A stretch of DNA of 64,000 bases, taken from assembly GCF_012843675.1 (NCBI RefSeq), contig NZ_JABAFO010000004.1:62001-126000 (forward strand), written 5' to 3'. A model generated the notes under the pieces. That model had not been told where the DNA came from, made no database searches, and worked only from the letters and a program-made list of their open reading frames with translations. This document shows, one piece after another, positions 16,714-23,990 of this stretch. Position numbers and translations under genes: made by a program. How positions within the stretch are numbered: the stretch's first letter is position 1; each line of letters opens with the position of its first letter. The DNA is from Lactobacillus sp. MRS-253-APC-2B. Its GTDB lineage: Bacteria > Bacillota > Bacilli > Lactobacillales > Lactobacillaceae.

Positions 16714-16966
16714 AAACTTAAATATGTCTTAATAGTGATCTAAATCACATTATGGATTAAAAAATTAAATTGACAAATTCGGCATTTATTGGAAACTACT
16801 GATTGATATTTGTTGAATAAAGATGTCTTTGCACAAGCGAGCGCTTTTACGATATTTCATAGATAAACTTAAAAAAACGTATAGATTAGTATACAGAATA
16901 AATATTTTAACTTCGCAGTCCTTAGCATTATACTAAAAGTAAGTAAGATGAAAGGGGCTGACTATT
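16714..16966. other. AT-rich divergent intergenic region
   Basis: No reading frame is supported. It is AT-rich and contains a -10 TATACT (16929-16934) with a weak -35 TTAACT (16907-16912) that probably serves the flavodoxin gene. Confidence 0.4.
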
Positions 16967-17452
16967 TTGAGCAAAAGTATCGTATTTTATTTTTCGGCTA
17001 CCAATACAACCAAGCAGCGCGCGGAAAAAGTTGCACAAAAGCTTGGGGCGGATTTATTTGAGATTCACGCTGCAAAGCCATATTCAGTAGCCGATCTGGA
17101 CTGGCATGATCCCCAATCACGCACGTCAATTGAACAGCATCAGCATGCCAGCCGTGTTGCGATTAAAGATGACCTGCCTGACATTAGCAGTTATGATACG
17201 GTCTTGATTGGCTTTCCAATCTGGTGGGGGATTCCACCGCGTCTGATTGCCGACCTGATTGATCATCTACCGCTTGATGGCAAGCAACTGGCTGGTTTCG
17301 CAACTTCCGGCAGTTCTGGTTTTGATCGCGCGCAAAGCTATCTGGAACGAACCGTTAAGGAAAATAATGCTGCCGTTCAAGTTTTGCCAGGAGCCGTTTT
17401 AAACAATGACGCGCAGATGGATGCCTGGTTAAAGCAGCTTAATCTCAATTGA
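16967..17452 (+). CDS. Flavodoxin family protein
   Basis: A 161-residue flavodoxin-fold protein. The FMN phosphate loop is FSATNTTKQRAEK near residue 10, the isoalloxazine-flanking segment is IGFPIWWGIPPR, and FATSGSSGF forms the next loop. The start is TTG at 16967 (SKSIVFYF) behind AAAGGGG at 16951-16957. Proteins of this type in lactobacilli are NAD(P)H-dependent or electron-carrier flavodoxins, and the redox partner is not evident. It stands next to an RclA-like flavoprotein but has its own terminator, so joint regulation is not shown. Confidence 0.88.
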   Translation: MSKSIVFYFSATNTTKQRAEKVAQKLGADLFEIHAAKPYSVADLDWHDPQSRTSIEQHQHASRVAIKDDLPDISSYDTVLIGFPIWWGIPPRLIADLIDHLPLDGKQLAGFATSGSSGFDRAQSYLERTVKENNAAVQVLPGAVLNNDAQMDAWLKQLNLN

Positions 17453-17468
17453 TTGGTTCTCTTAAAAT

Positions 17469-17515
17469 GGTGCTGAGCCACTCTTTAATAAGAGTCTGGT
17501 CCGGCATCTTTTTTT
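17469..17515 (+). terminator. Terminator of the flavodoxin gene
   Basis: An imperfect stem around CTCTT/AAGAG (17481-17485 with 17490-17494), extended through GCCA/TGGT and TGC/GCA, ends in seven T. Confidence 0.6.
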
Positions 17516-17536
17516 GGTCATTTTTGAGCAGATTGA

Positions 17537-17565
17537 TTGCTTTTTGATATTCACTTATTTATAGT
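17537..17565 (+). promoter_or_regulatory. Promoter of the RclA-like gene
   Basis: TTGCTT (17537-17542) and TATAGT (17560-17565) with 17-base spacing, about 47 bases before the start codon. Confidence 0.5.
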
Positions 17566-17611
17566 AAGCAGAAACATCAATTATTTTGAATTGGCGAAAG
17601 GATGATCGACA

Positions 17612-18955
17612 ATGGAAAAATTTAAAAACGTGGTAATTGGCTTTGGCAAGGCTGGTAAGACGCTGGCTAAGTTCTTGGCGCAGCATGATGAAGAAGTGCT
17701 GCTGATTGAGCGCTCGAATCAGATGTATGGTGGGACCTGCATCAACGTTGGCTGCTTGCCGTCTAAAAATATGATTATCAATGGCCAGCGTCATCTTGAG
17801 TTTGCTGACGCGGTTGCCAAACGAGGAACGATGACCAAGCAGCTGCGGAACAAAAACTATCACATGGTTGCGGATGAGCCGTTGGCAACGGTATGGAATG
17901 GCCAGGCCAGTTTTGTCGGCAACCATGAGCTAAAAGTCGCCATGGCTGATGGTACTACGCGACAAGTTGCTGCCGAGCGCGTCTTTGTCAATACTGGTGC
18001 CACGCCGGTCTGGCCAAAAGTTCCGGGACTGATTCCCAGCGAGCGCATCGTCAGTTCTAAAGAAGCCATGGAACTTGCCAAAAAGCCGGCACGCTTGGCA
18101 ATTATTGGCGGTGGCTATATTGGTCTGGAATTTGCCGAAATGTTTAATTCATATGGCAGCGAGGTAACTATTCTTGATCATCATGCTCAGCTTTTGGGTC
18201 GCGAAGATGCAGATGTCGCGGCAGAGGTAACGAACGACCTTGCCAATCTCGGCATCAAGATTGAGCTGAATGCTGAGTTAACCAGCGCGACAGATAACAG
18301 GCAGCAGGTCTTATTAACCTATCAACAAGCTGGCCAAAAACGGCAGGCCGAGTTTGATGCCGTGCTAGTAGCTGCTGGGCGACGTCCTAACATCGATGGA
18401 CTGGGACTAGAAAATACCGACATTGCTCTGACCAAGCGCGATGCCATTCAAGTTGATGAGCGGCTTCGGACTACGGTACCCAACGTCTGGGCTTTAGGTG
18501 ACGTCAATGGTGGGCCAATGTTTACTTATATTTCGCTTGACGATTTCCGGATTGTTAAAGACCAGCTGTTTGGTGAAGGTAAGCGAACGACTGCCGATCG
18601 TAACGTCGTGCCGACCGCATCGTTTTTGACGCCGCCATTGGCAAACGTAGGGATCAACGAGCGACAGGCTCAAGCTGCCGGTAAGGACTATCTGGTCTTC
18701 AAACTGCCGGTCAAGGCCATCCCTAAGGCGCGCGTGTTAGAGGACCAGCGGGGAATCTACAAGGCAATCGTTGAGCGCGACACGCATCGGATTCTGGGCG
18801 CGACGCTTTATGCTGCTGAATCCCATGAAACGATCAATCTGATTGCGCTAGCGATGAAGGCGGGGCTACCATATGAAACGTTGCGCGACATGATCTTTAC
18901 GCATCCTACCATGTCTGAGGCGCTGAACGATCTTTTCAAGGCTCCAGTAAAATAA
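17612..18955 (+). CDS. rclA: RclA-like pyridine nucleotide-disulfide oxidoreductase
   Basis: A 447-residue class I flavoprotein disulfide reductase. The N-terminus VVIGFGKAGKTLA (FAD-binding) followed by MYGGTCINVGCLPSK with redox cysteines C43 and C48 closely matches E. coli RclA (IGFGKAGKTLA, MYGGTCINIGC). The NAD(P)H motif IIGGGYIGLEFAEMF lies near residue 155, GDVNGGPMFTY is the second FAD motif, and HPTMSEALND is the dimer-interface end. RclA relatives reduce hypothiocyanous acid or Cu(II) and protect against hypohalous acids. The role here is inferred from family. No rclR-type regulator is adjacent. Confidence 0.82.
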   Translation: MEKFKNVVIGFGKAGKTLAKFLAQHDEEVLLIERSNQMYGGTCINVGCLPSKNMIINGQRHLEFADAVAKRGTMTKQLRNKNYHMVADEPLATVWNGQASFVGNHELKVAMADGTTRQVAAERVFVNTGATPVWPKVPGLIPSERIVSSKEAMELAKKPARLAIIGGGYIGLEFAEMFNSYGSEVTILDHHAQLLGREDADVAAEVTNDLANLGIKIELNAELTSATDNRQQVLLTYQQAGQKRQAEFDAVLVAAGRRPNIDGLGLENTDIALTKRDAIQVDERLRTTVPNVWALGDVNGGPMFTYISLDDFRIVKDQLFGEGKRTTADRNVVPTASFLTPPLANVGINERQAQAAGKDYLVFKLPVKAIPKARVLEDQRGIYKAIVERDTHRILGATLYAAESHETINLIALAMKAGLPYETLRDMIFTHPTMSEALNDLFKAPVK

Positions 18956-19000
18956 GCAGGATAATTTTTTGACGATCAGCCCGCGCAAATGGCCGAACTT

Positions 19001-19009
19001 TGCTACAAT
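19001..19009 (+). promoter_or_regulatory. Extended -10 of the cupin gene
   Basis: TGCTACAAT (TG-N-TACAAT) lies 26 bases before the chosen cupin start, with no clear -35. Confidence 0.45.
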
Positions 19010-19034
19010 AAAAGAAAAAAGCGAGGTTGATGTC

Positions 19035-19541
19035 ATGCCGACTAAAGACGAATATATTGAAAAGCTCAACCTGACGCCACATCCAGAAGGTGGTTGGTAT
19101 CGTCAAGTTTATCATAGTGCCAAGACGCGTTATGATGAAACATCCCTGGCCAGCCGTTACGAGTACACTTCAATCTATTTTATTCTGGACGGGGGCTCGC
19201 CATCGCATCTGCACCGGCTGCTTCATGATGAATTATGGTATTTCCATGATGGCTCATCAATTGTCGTTCACTGCTTTTATCCAGATGGCACTTATGAAAC
19301 CGTACGCCTAGGCCGCGATATTGAACACGGCGAACAGCTGCAGTTTCGGGTACCAGCGGGAACGATTTTTGGTTCTGAGGTCTTGGACGATTCGTCGTTT
19401 GGGCTGGTCAGTTGTGCCGTAGCACCGGGCTTTGACTATCACGACTTTGAATTGTTTACTCAAGACCAGCTGTTGGCTAAGTATCCGAAGCAAGCTGAGG
19501 TAATCAAACGGGTGGCGTACCAAAAACTACCAACTGAATAG
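19035..19541 (+). CDS. Cupin domain protein (DUF985 family)
   Basis: A 168-residue protein with the DUF985 cupin pattern: LNLTPHPEGGWYRQVYHS at the N-terminus, TSIYFILDGGSPSHLHRLLHDELWYFHDGS in the first cupin motif, VPAGTIFGSEV, and FGLVSCAVAPGFDYHDFEL near the C-terminus. The conserved His/Glu residues of the barrel are present. Biochemical function of the family is not well defined (sugar epimerase-like fold), so none is assigned. The ATG at 19035 has GAGG at 19023-19026; an earlier in-frame ATG lies upstream of the extended -10. Confidence 0.85.
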   Translation: MPTKDEYIEKLNLTPHPEGGWYRQVYHSAKTRYDETSLASRYEYTSIYFILDGGSPSHLHRLLHDELWYFHDGSSIVVHCFYPDGTYETVRLGRDIEHGEQLQFRVPAGTIFGSEVLDDSSFGLVSCAVAPGFDYHDFELFTQDQLLAKYPKQAEVIKRVAYQKLPTE

Positions 19542-19542
19542 T

Positions 19543-19586
19543 ACCAAACAGCGCCGTAGCAAGTTTGCTGCGGCACTATTTGGTTT
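19543..19586 (+). terminator. Hairpin after the cupin gene
   Basis: CCAAA pairs with TTTGG, with an inner GCCG/CGGC and AGCAA/TTGCT stem, but only a short T run follows, so termination may be weak. Confidence 0.45.
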
Positions 19587-19640
19587 CGAGGCCAGCCACT
19601 GACAACTGGAATCTTATGAAAAAGCACTATAATTAGATTA

Positions 19641-19680
19641 AAAACACTCAGCAGTTTTTGGACTGACTGAGTGTTTTTTT
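19641..19680. terminator. Bidirectional terminator
   Basis: AAAACACTCAG (19641-19651) pairs with CTGAGTGTTTT (19667-19677), followed by more T. It is convergent between the cupin and SDR genes. Confidence 0.85.
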
Positions 19681-19750
19681 ATATATCGAATAGGTTGGTG
19701 CTGTTTGCAGCATGCGCGCAGTAAAACGATTGGAAAAATCAAGCTGTCAA

Positions 19751-20611
19751 TCAGCGTTGGTAGTTTTGCTGCAAGAACTGATCCATCGGCATGGGCTCAT
19801 GACCAGTGATGTGTTGGAAATCATCAGTGACGGCATTCATCAACCCCATTGCAGCAGCATGATACATTGATGCCAGTTCATCACCATCGCCTTCAGCACG
19901 ATAGATGTCGGCAAACTTCTGCAAAGAGACTGGGGCATAGCCAATCTCCTGGCTCGTCGCCTCTGTCATGATGCGACTGAGTTCAACCATATTATAATTC
20001 TGCTTTTGCGTCAGCAGATAGACTTGCCGGTGATCACGCAGATAAGGCTTGAAGGCGATATTGGCAATTGCTTCGGCACTGTCATTGCGAGTGATAAAAC
20101 TCATGGCTTGATCGCCTACTGGATAGATTATGTTTTTCCGTTCGATTAATTCTGGCAAGTAGGGTACCAGTGGATCGGCATATAATGAGTTTTTGACGAC
20201 CGCGTAGTTCAGTTTGGTCCCAGCGAGCCGAGCGGGCAGGTAGGCATAATATCCCGCCATCTGGAAAGGATTATTGGGCTGGTCGGCAATGAAACTGACA
20301 TCAACCAGATTTTTAACGCCCGCCTTCTGCATTGCTTTTAGCGCGTTTTCAAATTCCAGCACGCGGTTGGCAACGTCATAGGTGATGCTTGGAATATAGA
20401 TCAAGACGTCGGTATCGGCAAATGCTTTGGTCATTGAATCAACATCATAGTAATCGCTTTTTACGACTTCATAGCCTTGATCCAAAAAGTTCTGGGCCTT
20501 GCTAGGCGTATGGACAGCCAGGCGAATCTCCCTAACGTCAACTAAACGACTCATTTGTTCAACTACTTTGCGGCCTAGATGTCCAGTAGCTCCGGTAATG
20601 GTATATTTCAT
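19751..20611 (-). CDS. NAD(P)-binding SDR, NmrA/QorB-like
   Basis: A 286-residue atypical short-chain dehydrogenase. GATGHLG at residues 7-13 is the nucleotide-binding loop, and VRLA-type and DVLIYIPSITYD segments follow the NmrA/quinone oxidoreductase-2 pattern. There is no classical YxxxK catalytic pair in the usual place, as in NmrA-like redox sensors and QorB quinone reductases. Its ATG overlaps the stop of the Rrf2 regulator gene by 4 bases, so the two are translationally coupled. In this common pairing the regulator senses stress and the SDR handles the electrophile or quinone; that is inference here. Confidence 0.82.
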   Translation of the reverse strand: MKYTITGATGHLGRKVVEQMSRLVDVREIRLAVHTPSKAQNFLDQGYEVVKSDYYDVDSMTKAFADTDVLIYIPSITYDVANRVLEFENALKAMQKAGVKNLVDVSFIADQPNNPFQMAGYYAYLPARLAGTKLNYAVVKNSLYADPLVPYLPELIERKNIIYPVGDQAMSFITRNDSAEAIANIAFKPYLRDHRQVYLLTQKQNYNMVELSRIMTEATSQEIGYAPVSLQKFADIYRAEGDGDELASMYHAAAMGLMNAVTDDFQHITGHEPMPMDQFLQQNYQR

Positions 20612-21051
20612 GATTGATCTTCCTTTTCTGCTTGTTTAACCAAAATCGTATCAATAACGTCTTGAAGCGTAACCTGCTGCAGCTTAGCTTTGGCGGCTGT
20701 TTCGGCATGACGATAATAATCTTCTAGTGTTGGTTGAATATTGCCGCCTACGATACATTGTGGATTGGTATTGTGATCAATGGTAAAAAGCGGCGTTTCT
20801 CCCTCGGTTGCTAGGTAGACATCCAAAAGCGTGATTTTTTTAGGGTCCACCAGCAGCTCGGGGTCGGGGGTGCCATGCTGAGTTTTGATGAGTCCAGCTT
20901 CCTTAAGGGATGCCATTAAACGGCGAACGACCACCGGCGAAGTTTCCAGCGAACTGGCGATATTAGTACTGGAAAGCTTGATTTTTCCTTGATAGATGCA
21001 GATAAAAGCCAAGATATGAATGCTGTCACTGAATCGAGTGGAAACCTTCAA
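20608..21051 (-). CDS. Rrf2 family transcriptional regulator
   Basis: A 147-residue winged-helix regulator. I place the start at TTG 21051, because the family N-terminus (KVSTRFSDSIHILAF) begins there and GGGAG lies 8 bases upstream. The open frame extends further, and an ATG at 21084 has no ribosome site. The helix-turn-helix covers STNIASSLETSPVVVRRLMASLKEAG. Only two cysteines are present (C18 and the one in NPQCIVGG), fewer than the three-cysteine set of IscR, so an Fe-S cluster of that type is unlikely. It is the first gene of a two-gene operon with the SDR. Confidence 0.85.
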   Translation of the reverse strand: MKVSTRFSDSIHILAFICIYQGKIKLSSTNIASSLETSPVVVRRLMASLKEAGLIKTQHGTPDPELLVDPKKITLLDVYLATEGETPLFTIDHNTNPQCIVGGNIQPTLEDYYRHAETAAKAKLQQVTLQDVIDTILVKQAEKEDQS

Positions 21052-21071
21052 ATAATCATCTCCCGTTGTAA

Positions 21072-21095
21072 CTATATTAGTCATATCTAATATAG
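21072..21095 (-). promoter_or_regulatory. Probable autoregulatory operator of the Rrf2 operon
   Basis: CTATATTAG (21072-21080) and CTAATATAG (21087-21095) form a perfect 9-bp inverted repeat with a 6-bp spacer. On the minus strand a promoter, TTGCTT-17-TATATT, places its -10 inside the upstream half-site, so binding here would block transcription. Confidence 0.65.
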
Positions 21096-21177
21096 CTGAT
21101 TCAACTTGAGAAAGCAATAAAAATAAGCAGTGCGTTCCGAATTGTGCCCACAAATAACTTAGATTAGAACTTATTGA

Positions 21178-21206
21178 TTTACAAAGCTTCCAAGATCGAG
21201 TAGAAT
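21178..21206 (+). promoter_or_regulatory. Promoter of the ABC transporter operon
   Basis: TTTACA (21178-21183) and TAGAAT (21201-21206) with 17-base spacing. Confidence 0.6.
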
Positions 21207-21253
21207 GCAAAAAGAAACTTTAATGGTTACATCAAATGAAGATGGTGATTAGA

Positions 21254-22186
21254 TTGATTAAATACGAAGCGATCGGCATGCAATACGGCCAAGATGTTAT
21301 CTTGAAAAACATTAACTTAACGATCAACGATGGTGAGCTGTTCGTCTTAGTTGGTCCTAGCGGCAGCGGCAAAACCACGCTGCTTAGAATGATCAACCGG
21401 CTGACAGCGCCGACTACTGGCAATGTCTATTTGAATGAAAAACGCGTCAAAGACTATGACTTGCGCGAGCTGCGTCTGCATATGGGGTACGTATTACAGA
21501 GCAGCAGTCTGTTTCCTAATCTAACGGTTGGCGAAAACATTGCCATTCAGCTTGAGCAGCAGGGCGTCAATAAAAAAGATCGGCGCAAACGTTCGATGGA
21601 GCTGCTTGATCAAGTTGGCCTACCAGCTAGTGATTTTATCGATCGGCATCCCGATGAGCTTTCGGGTGGTCAGCAGCAGCGCGTAGCCATCGCCCGCTCA
21701 ATGGCCACGCAGCCCCAGCTTATCTTAATGGATGAATCGTTCAGCGCGCTTGATCCGGTTTTACGTACTCAACAGCAAGATTTGTTGTTAAAGCTGCATC
21801 GTCAGTCAAAGACAACTGTTGTTTTTGTTACCCATGACATGCAAGAGGCACTGCGGTTGGGCGATCGGATTGCCGTGATCAATGATGGTCAACTGCAGCA
21901 GGTTGGCACGCCAAATGAGATTTTGGAACGGCCAGCCAATCGGTTTGTCGGTACCTTTTTTGCAACGGCGCGGCCAAGATTGGGCACCATGACCGCGCTC
22001 TTATCGTCCAAACTAGTGCAAAAAACACCAGCTGCTGATCAATCTGCCGTCGTCACTACGGTAGCTGAACTGGCAAGTCTTACGCCTGACACGGCTGGCT
22101 GGCTTTGCTTTCAATACCAGGGGCAGGGTTTTAGAATTCAGACAACTGATCTGCTGCATTATTTAGGGCAAAGAGAGGATCGATAA
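21254..22186 (+). CDS. Quaternary amine / osmoprotectant ABC transporter, ATP-binding subunit
   Basis: The ATPase of an OpuC/OpuB-type importer for betaine, choline or carnitine. It shows Walker A GPSGSGKTT, signature LSGGQQQRVAIARSM, Walker B LILMDESFSAL and switch VTHDMQEA. At about 310 residues it lacks the complete CBS-domain pair of the longest OpuCA proteins. I prefer the TTG start at 21254 (IKYEAIGMQYG, matching family N-termini); ATG codons at 21236 and 21242 have no clear ribosome site but remain possible. It lies 1 base from the permease gene, divergent from the Rrf2 operon. Confidence 0.88.
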   Translation: MIKYEAIGMQYGQDVILKNINLTINDGELFVLVGPSGSGKTTLLRMINRLTAPTTGNVYLNEKRVKDYDLRELRLHMGYVLQSSSLFPNLTVGENIAIQLEQQGVNKKDRRKRSMELLDQVGLPASDFIDRHPDELSGGQQQRVAIARSMATQPQLILMDESFSALDPVLRTQQQDLLLKLHRQSKTTVVFVTHDMQEALRLGDRIAVINDGQLQQVGTPNEILERPANRFVGTFFATARPRLGTMTALLSSKLVQKTPAADQSAVVTTVAELASLTPDTAGWLCFQYQGQGFRIQTTDLLHYLGQREDR

Positions 22187-22187
22187 G

Positions 22188-23723
22188 ATGACTGAATTGC
22201 TTAATACGATCGCAACGCAAAAAAGTCAGATTGAGCAGGCACTGTGGGAACATCTTTCGTTATCGTTTTGGGCGCTGGTGATTGCCATGCTGATTGCGAT
22301 TCCATTGGCAGTGTTGCTGAAAAACAGTCGACATGCCGGCGAGATTGTTTTGCAGCTGGCCGGAGTGATGCAGACGATTCCTAGTTTGGCACTATTGGGA
22401 CTGTTGATTCCGCTAGTTGGGATCGGCAGCGTGCCAGCTTTGATTGCCCTGGTCGTTTACGGCATTATGCCGATCTATCAAAATACCTATTCTGGCCTGC
22501 GCAGCGTTGACCCAAATCTCGAAGAAGCCGCGACGGCATTTGGCCTTTCGCGCTGGAAAAAGCTGACGCGACTTGAATTGCCCATGGCGCTGCCCGTGAT
22601 CTTATCCGGAATTCGCATCTCCTTAGTCATGATTATCGGGACGGCAACCCTCGCCGCTTTAATTGGTGCCGGTGGGCTAGGGACCTACATTATGCTGGGA
22701 ATCAATCAAAACAACAACGCCTACCTGATTATTGGAGCAGGGCTTTCGGCAATGTTGGCGCTTTTGATGTCGGCACTGCTAAAATATGTCGGTGCTTCCC
22801 AAAAACATCTCAAGCAGGGAATCATCGTGGCCGTGCTTGCTTTGGTTGGGTTTGGCGGTTGGCGAGCCTGGAGCAGCACTCAAAGCGAATCAGAGCCAAT
22901 CGTGATTGCCGGTAAACTAGGGAGCGAACCTAATATTTTAATCCACATGTACAAAGATCTGATTGTAAATGACGATCCGCATGCCAAGGTCGAGTTAAAG
23001 GCTAACTTTGGCGGTACCAGCTTTTTATTCCGTGCGCTGCGCAATGATCAGATCGATATCTATCCTGAGTTTACCGGAACCGTTTTACAGTCGCTGGTTC
23101 ATGACCAACGAGCGACGCCACGTGATCCGGTTAAGACATACCAACGGGCGCGACGTCTGTTGAAGCAGGAATACAACCTGACGTATCTGAAGCCGATGAA
23201 GTATCAAAATGGCTACGACCTGGCTGTCAGCGCTGATTTTGCCAAGGAACATCAGCTTACCAAGCTCAGCGATTTGACTAAAATCAACGATCAGATCACA
23301 GCCGGCTTTGATCCAGACTTTGCCAATCAAAAAGACGGCTATCTAGGTCTAAAAACGGCGTATAACCTAGACTTCAAACAGGTAAAGACGATGGAGCCCG
23401 CGCTGCGTTACCAGGCAATTGCTGCTGGTCGTGTCAATCTGGTCGATGGCTATACGACAGATCCGCAAGTGCGACAGTATCATCTCAAGGTGCTTAAAGA
23501 TGATCAGCATTTCTTCCCACCTTATCAAGGAGCACCTTTGATGAAGGCCTCGTTTGCCAAAAAGCATCCCCAGGTCGTTAAAAGTCTGAACAAGTTGGCT
23601 GGCAAGATCAGCGAAAAAGACATGCAGGAAATGAACTATCAAGTAACGGTTCAGCATCGAAAAGCCAGTCAGGTTGCTCATGAATATCTAGTCAAGCATC
23701 ATTTAATTAAAGGCAACAACTAA
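22188..23723 (+). CDS. Fused permease and substrate-binding protein of quaternary amine ABC transporter
   Basis: A 511-residue fusion. Residues 1 to about 225 form the membrane permease, with the EAA loop GLRSVDPNLEEAATAFGLSRW. After a last membrane helix (about 212-230) comes an OpuAC-type binding domain, from VIAGKLGSEPNILIHMYKDL to the C-terminus, displayed outside the cell. The fused layout is known for glycine betaine/carnitine/choline importers in Firmicutes and explains why only two genes are needed. Hyperosmotic control is likely from family knowledge but no element was identified. The exact substrate is not decidable without the aromatic-cage residues being modelled. Confidence 0.9.
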   Translation: MTELLNTIATQKSQIEQALWEHLSLSFWALVIAMLIAIPLAVLLKNSRHAGEIVLQLAGVMQTIPSLALLGLLIPLVGIGSVPALIALVVYGIMPIYQNTYSGLRSVDPNLEEAATAFGLSRWKKLTRLELPMALPVILSGIRISLVMIIGTATLAALIGAGGLGTYIMLGINQNNNAYLIIGAGLSAMLALLMSALLKYVGASQKHLKQGIIVAVLALVGFGGWRAWSSTQSESEPIVIAGKLGSEPNILIHMYKDLIVNDDPHAKVELKANFGGTSFLFRALRNDQIDIYPEFTGTVLQSLVHDQRATPRDPVKTYQRARRLLKQEYNLTYLKPMKYQNGYDLAVSADFAKEHQLTKLSDLTKINDQITAGFDPDFANQKDGYLGLKTAYNLDFKQVKTMEPALRYQAIAAGRVNLVDGYTTDPQVRQYHLKVLKDDQHFFPPYQGAPLMKASFAKKHPQVVKSLNKLAGKISEKDMQEMNYQVTVQHRKASQVAHEYLVKHHLIKGNN

Positions 23724-23739
23724 ATCTTATCGTTACCCA

Positions 23740-23780
23740 GGATCTCCAAAAGCCAACCTGCAGCTCGCGGAGATCTTTTT
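23740..23780 (+). terminator. Terminator of the ABC transporter operon
   Basis: GATCTCC (23741-23747) pairs with GGAGATC (23769-23775), followed by five T. Confidence 0.7.
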
Positions 23781-23806
23781 AGTTGCTTAAAATTACTGCT
23801 AGTTAA

Positions 23807-23849
23807 GATATTTTATTTTGTTATGTGATATTTTATTTTGTTATATAAT
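23807..23849 (+). promoter_or_regulatory. Tandem 20-bp repeat and promoter of the giant adhesin gene
   Basis: An 18-base sequence (GATATTTTATTTTGTTAT) occurs twice, at 23807-23824 and 23827-23844, with a 20-bp period. The second copy runs into a consensus -10, TATAAT (23844-23849). The repeat may be a regulator site or a slippage-prone element near the promoter. Confidence 0.5.
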
Positions 23850-23862
23850 GAACGCAAAGTAA

Positions 23863-23951
23863 GTGGAATTGAAAGCGTTTTTGTTTATTTGGAGCTTGTA
23901 CTCATTGATTTAGCAATGTTTTTGAAGTGTTATTGATCAACTCAATTCCAC
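23863..23951 (+). promoter_or_regulatory. Long-range stem in the 5' leader of the giant adhesin mRNA
   Basis: GTGGAATTGA (23863-23872) is perfectly complementary to TCAATTCCAC (23942-23951). The transcript from the upstream -10 would start just before this pair, so its 5' end would be closed in a stem of about 90 bases, ending 28 bases before the ribosome site. Confidence 0.5.
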
Positions 23952-23990
23952 CTAGCTTAACCATTTAGAAGATATATTGGGGTGATTCGG

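Noticed and set aside
19599-19633. Promoter for a small RNA (CTGACA ... TATAAT)
   Set aside because: Spacing is 23 bases and the start would fall directly on the 19641-19680 terminator, leaving no transcript.
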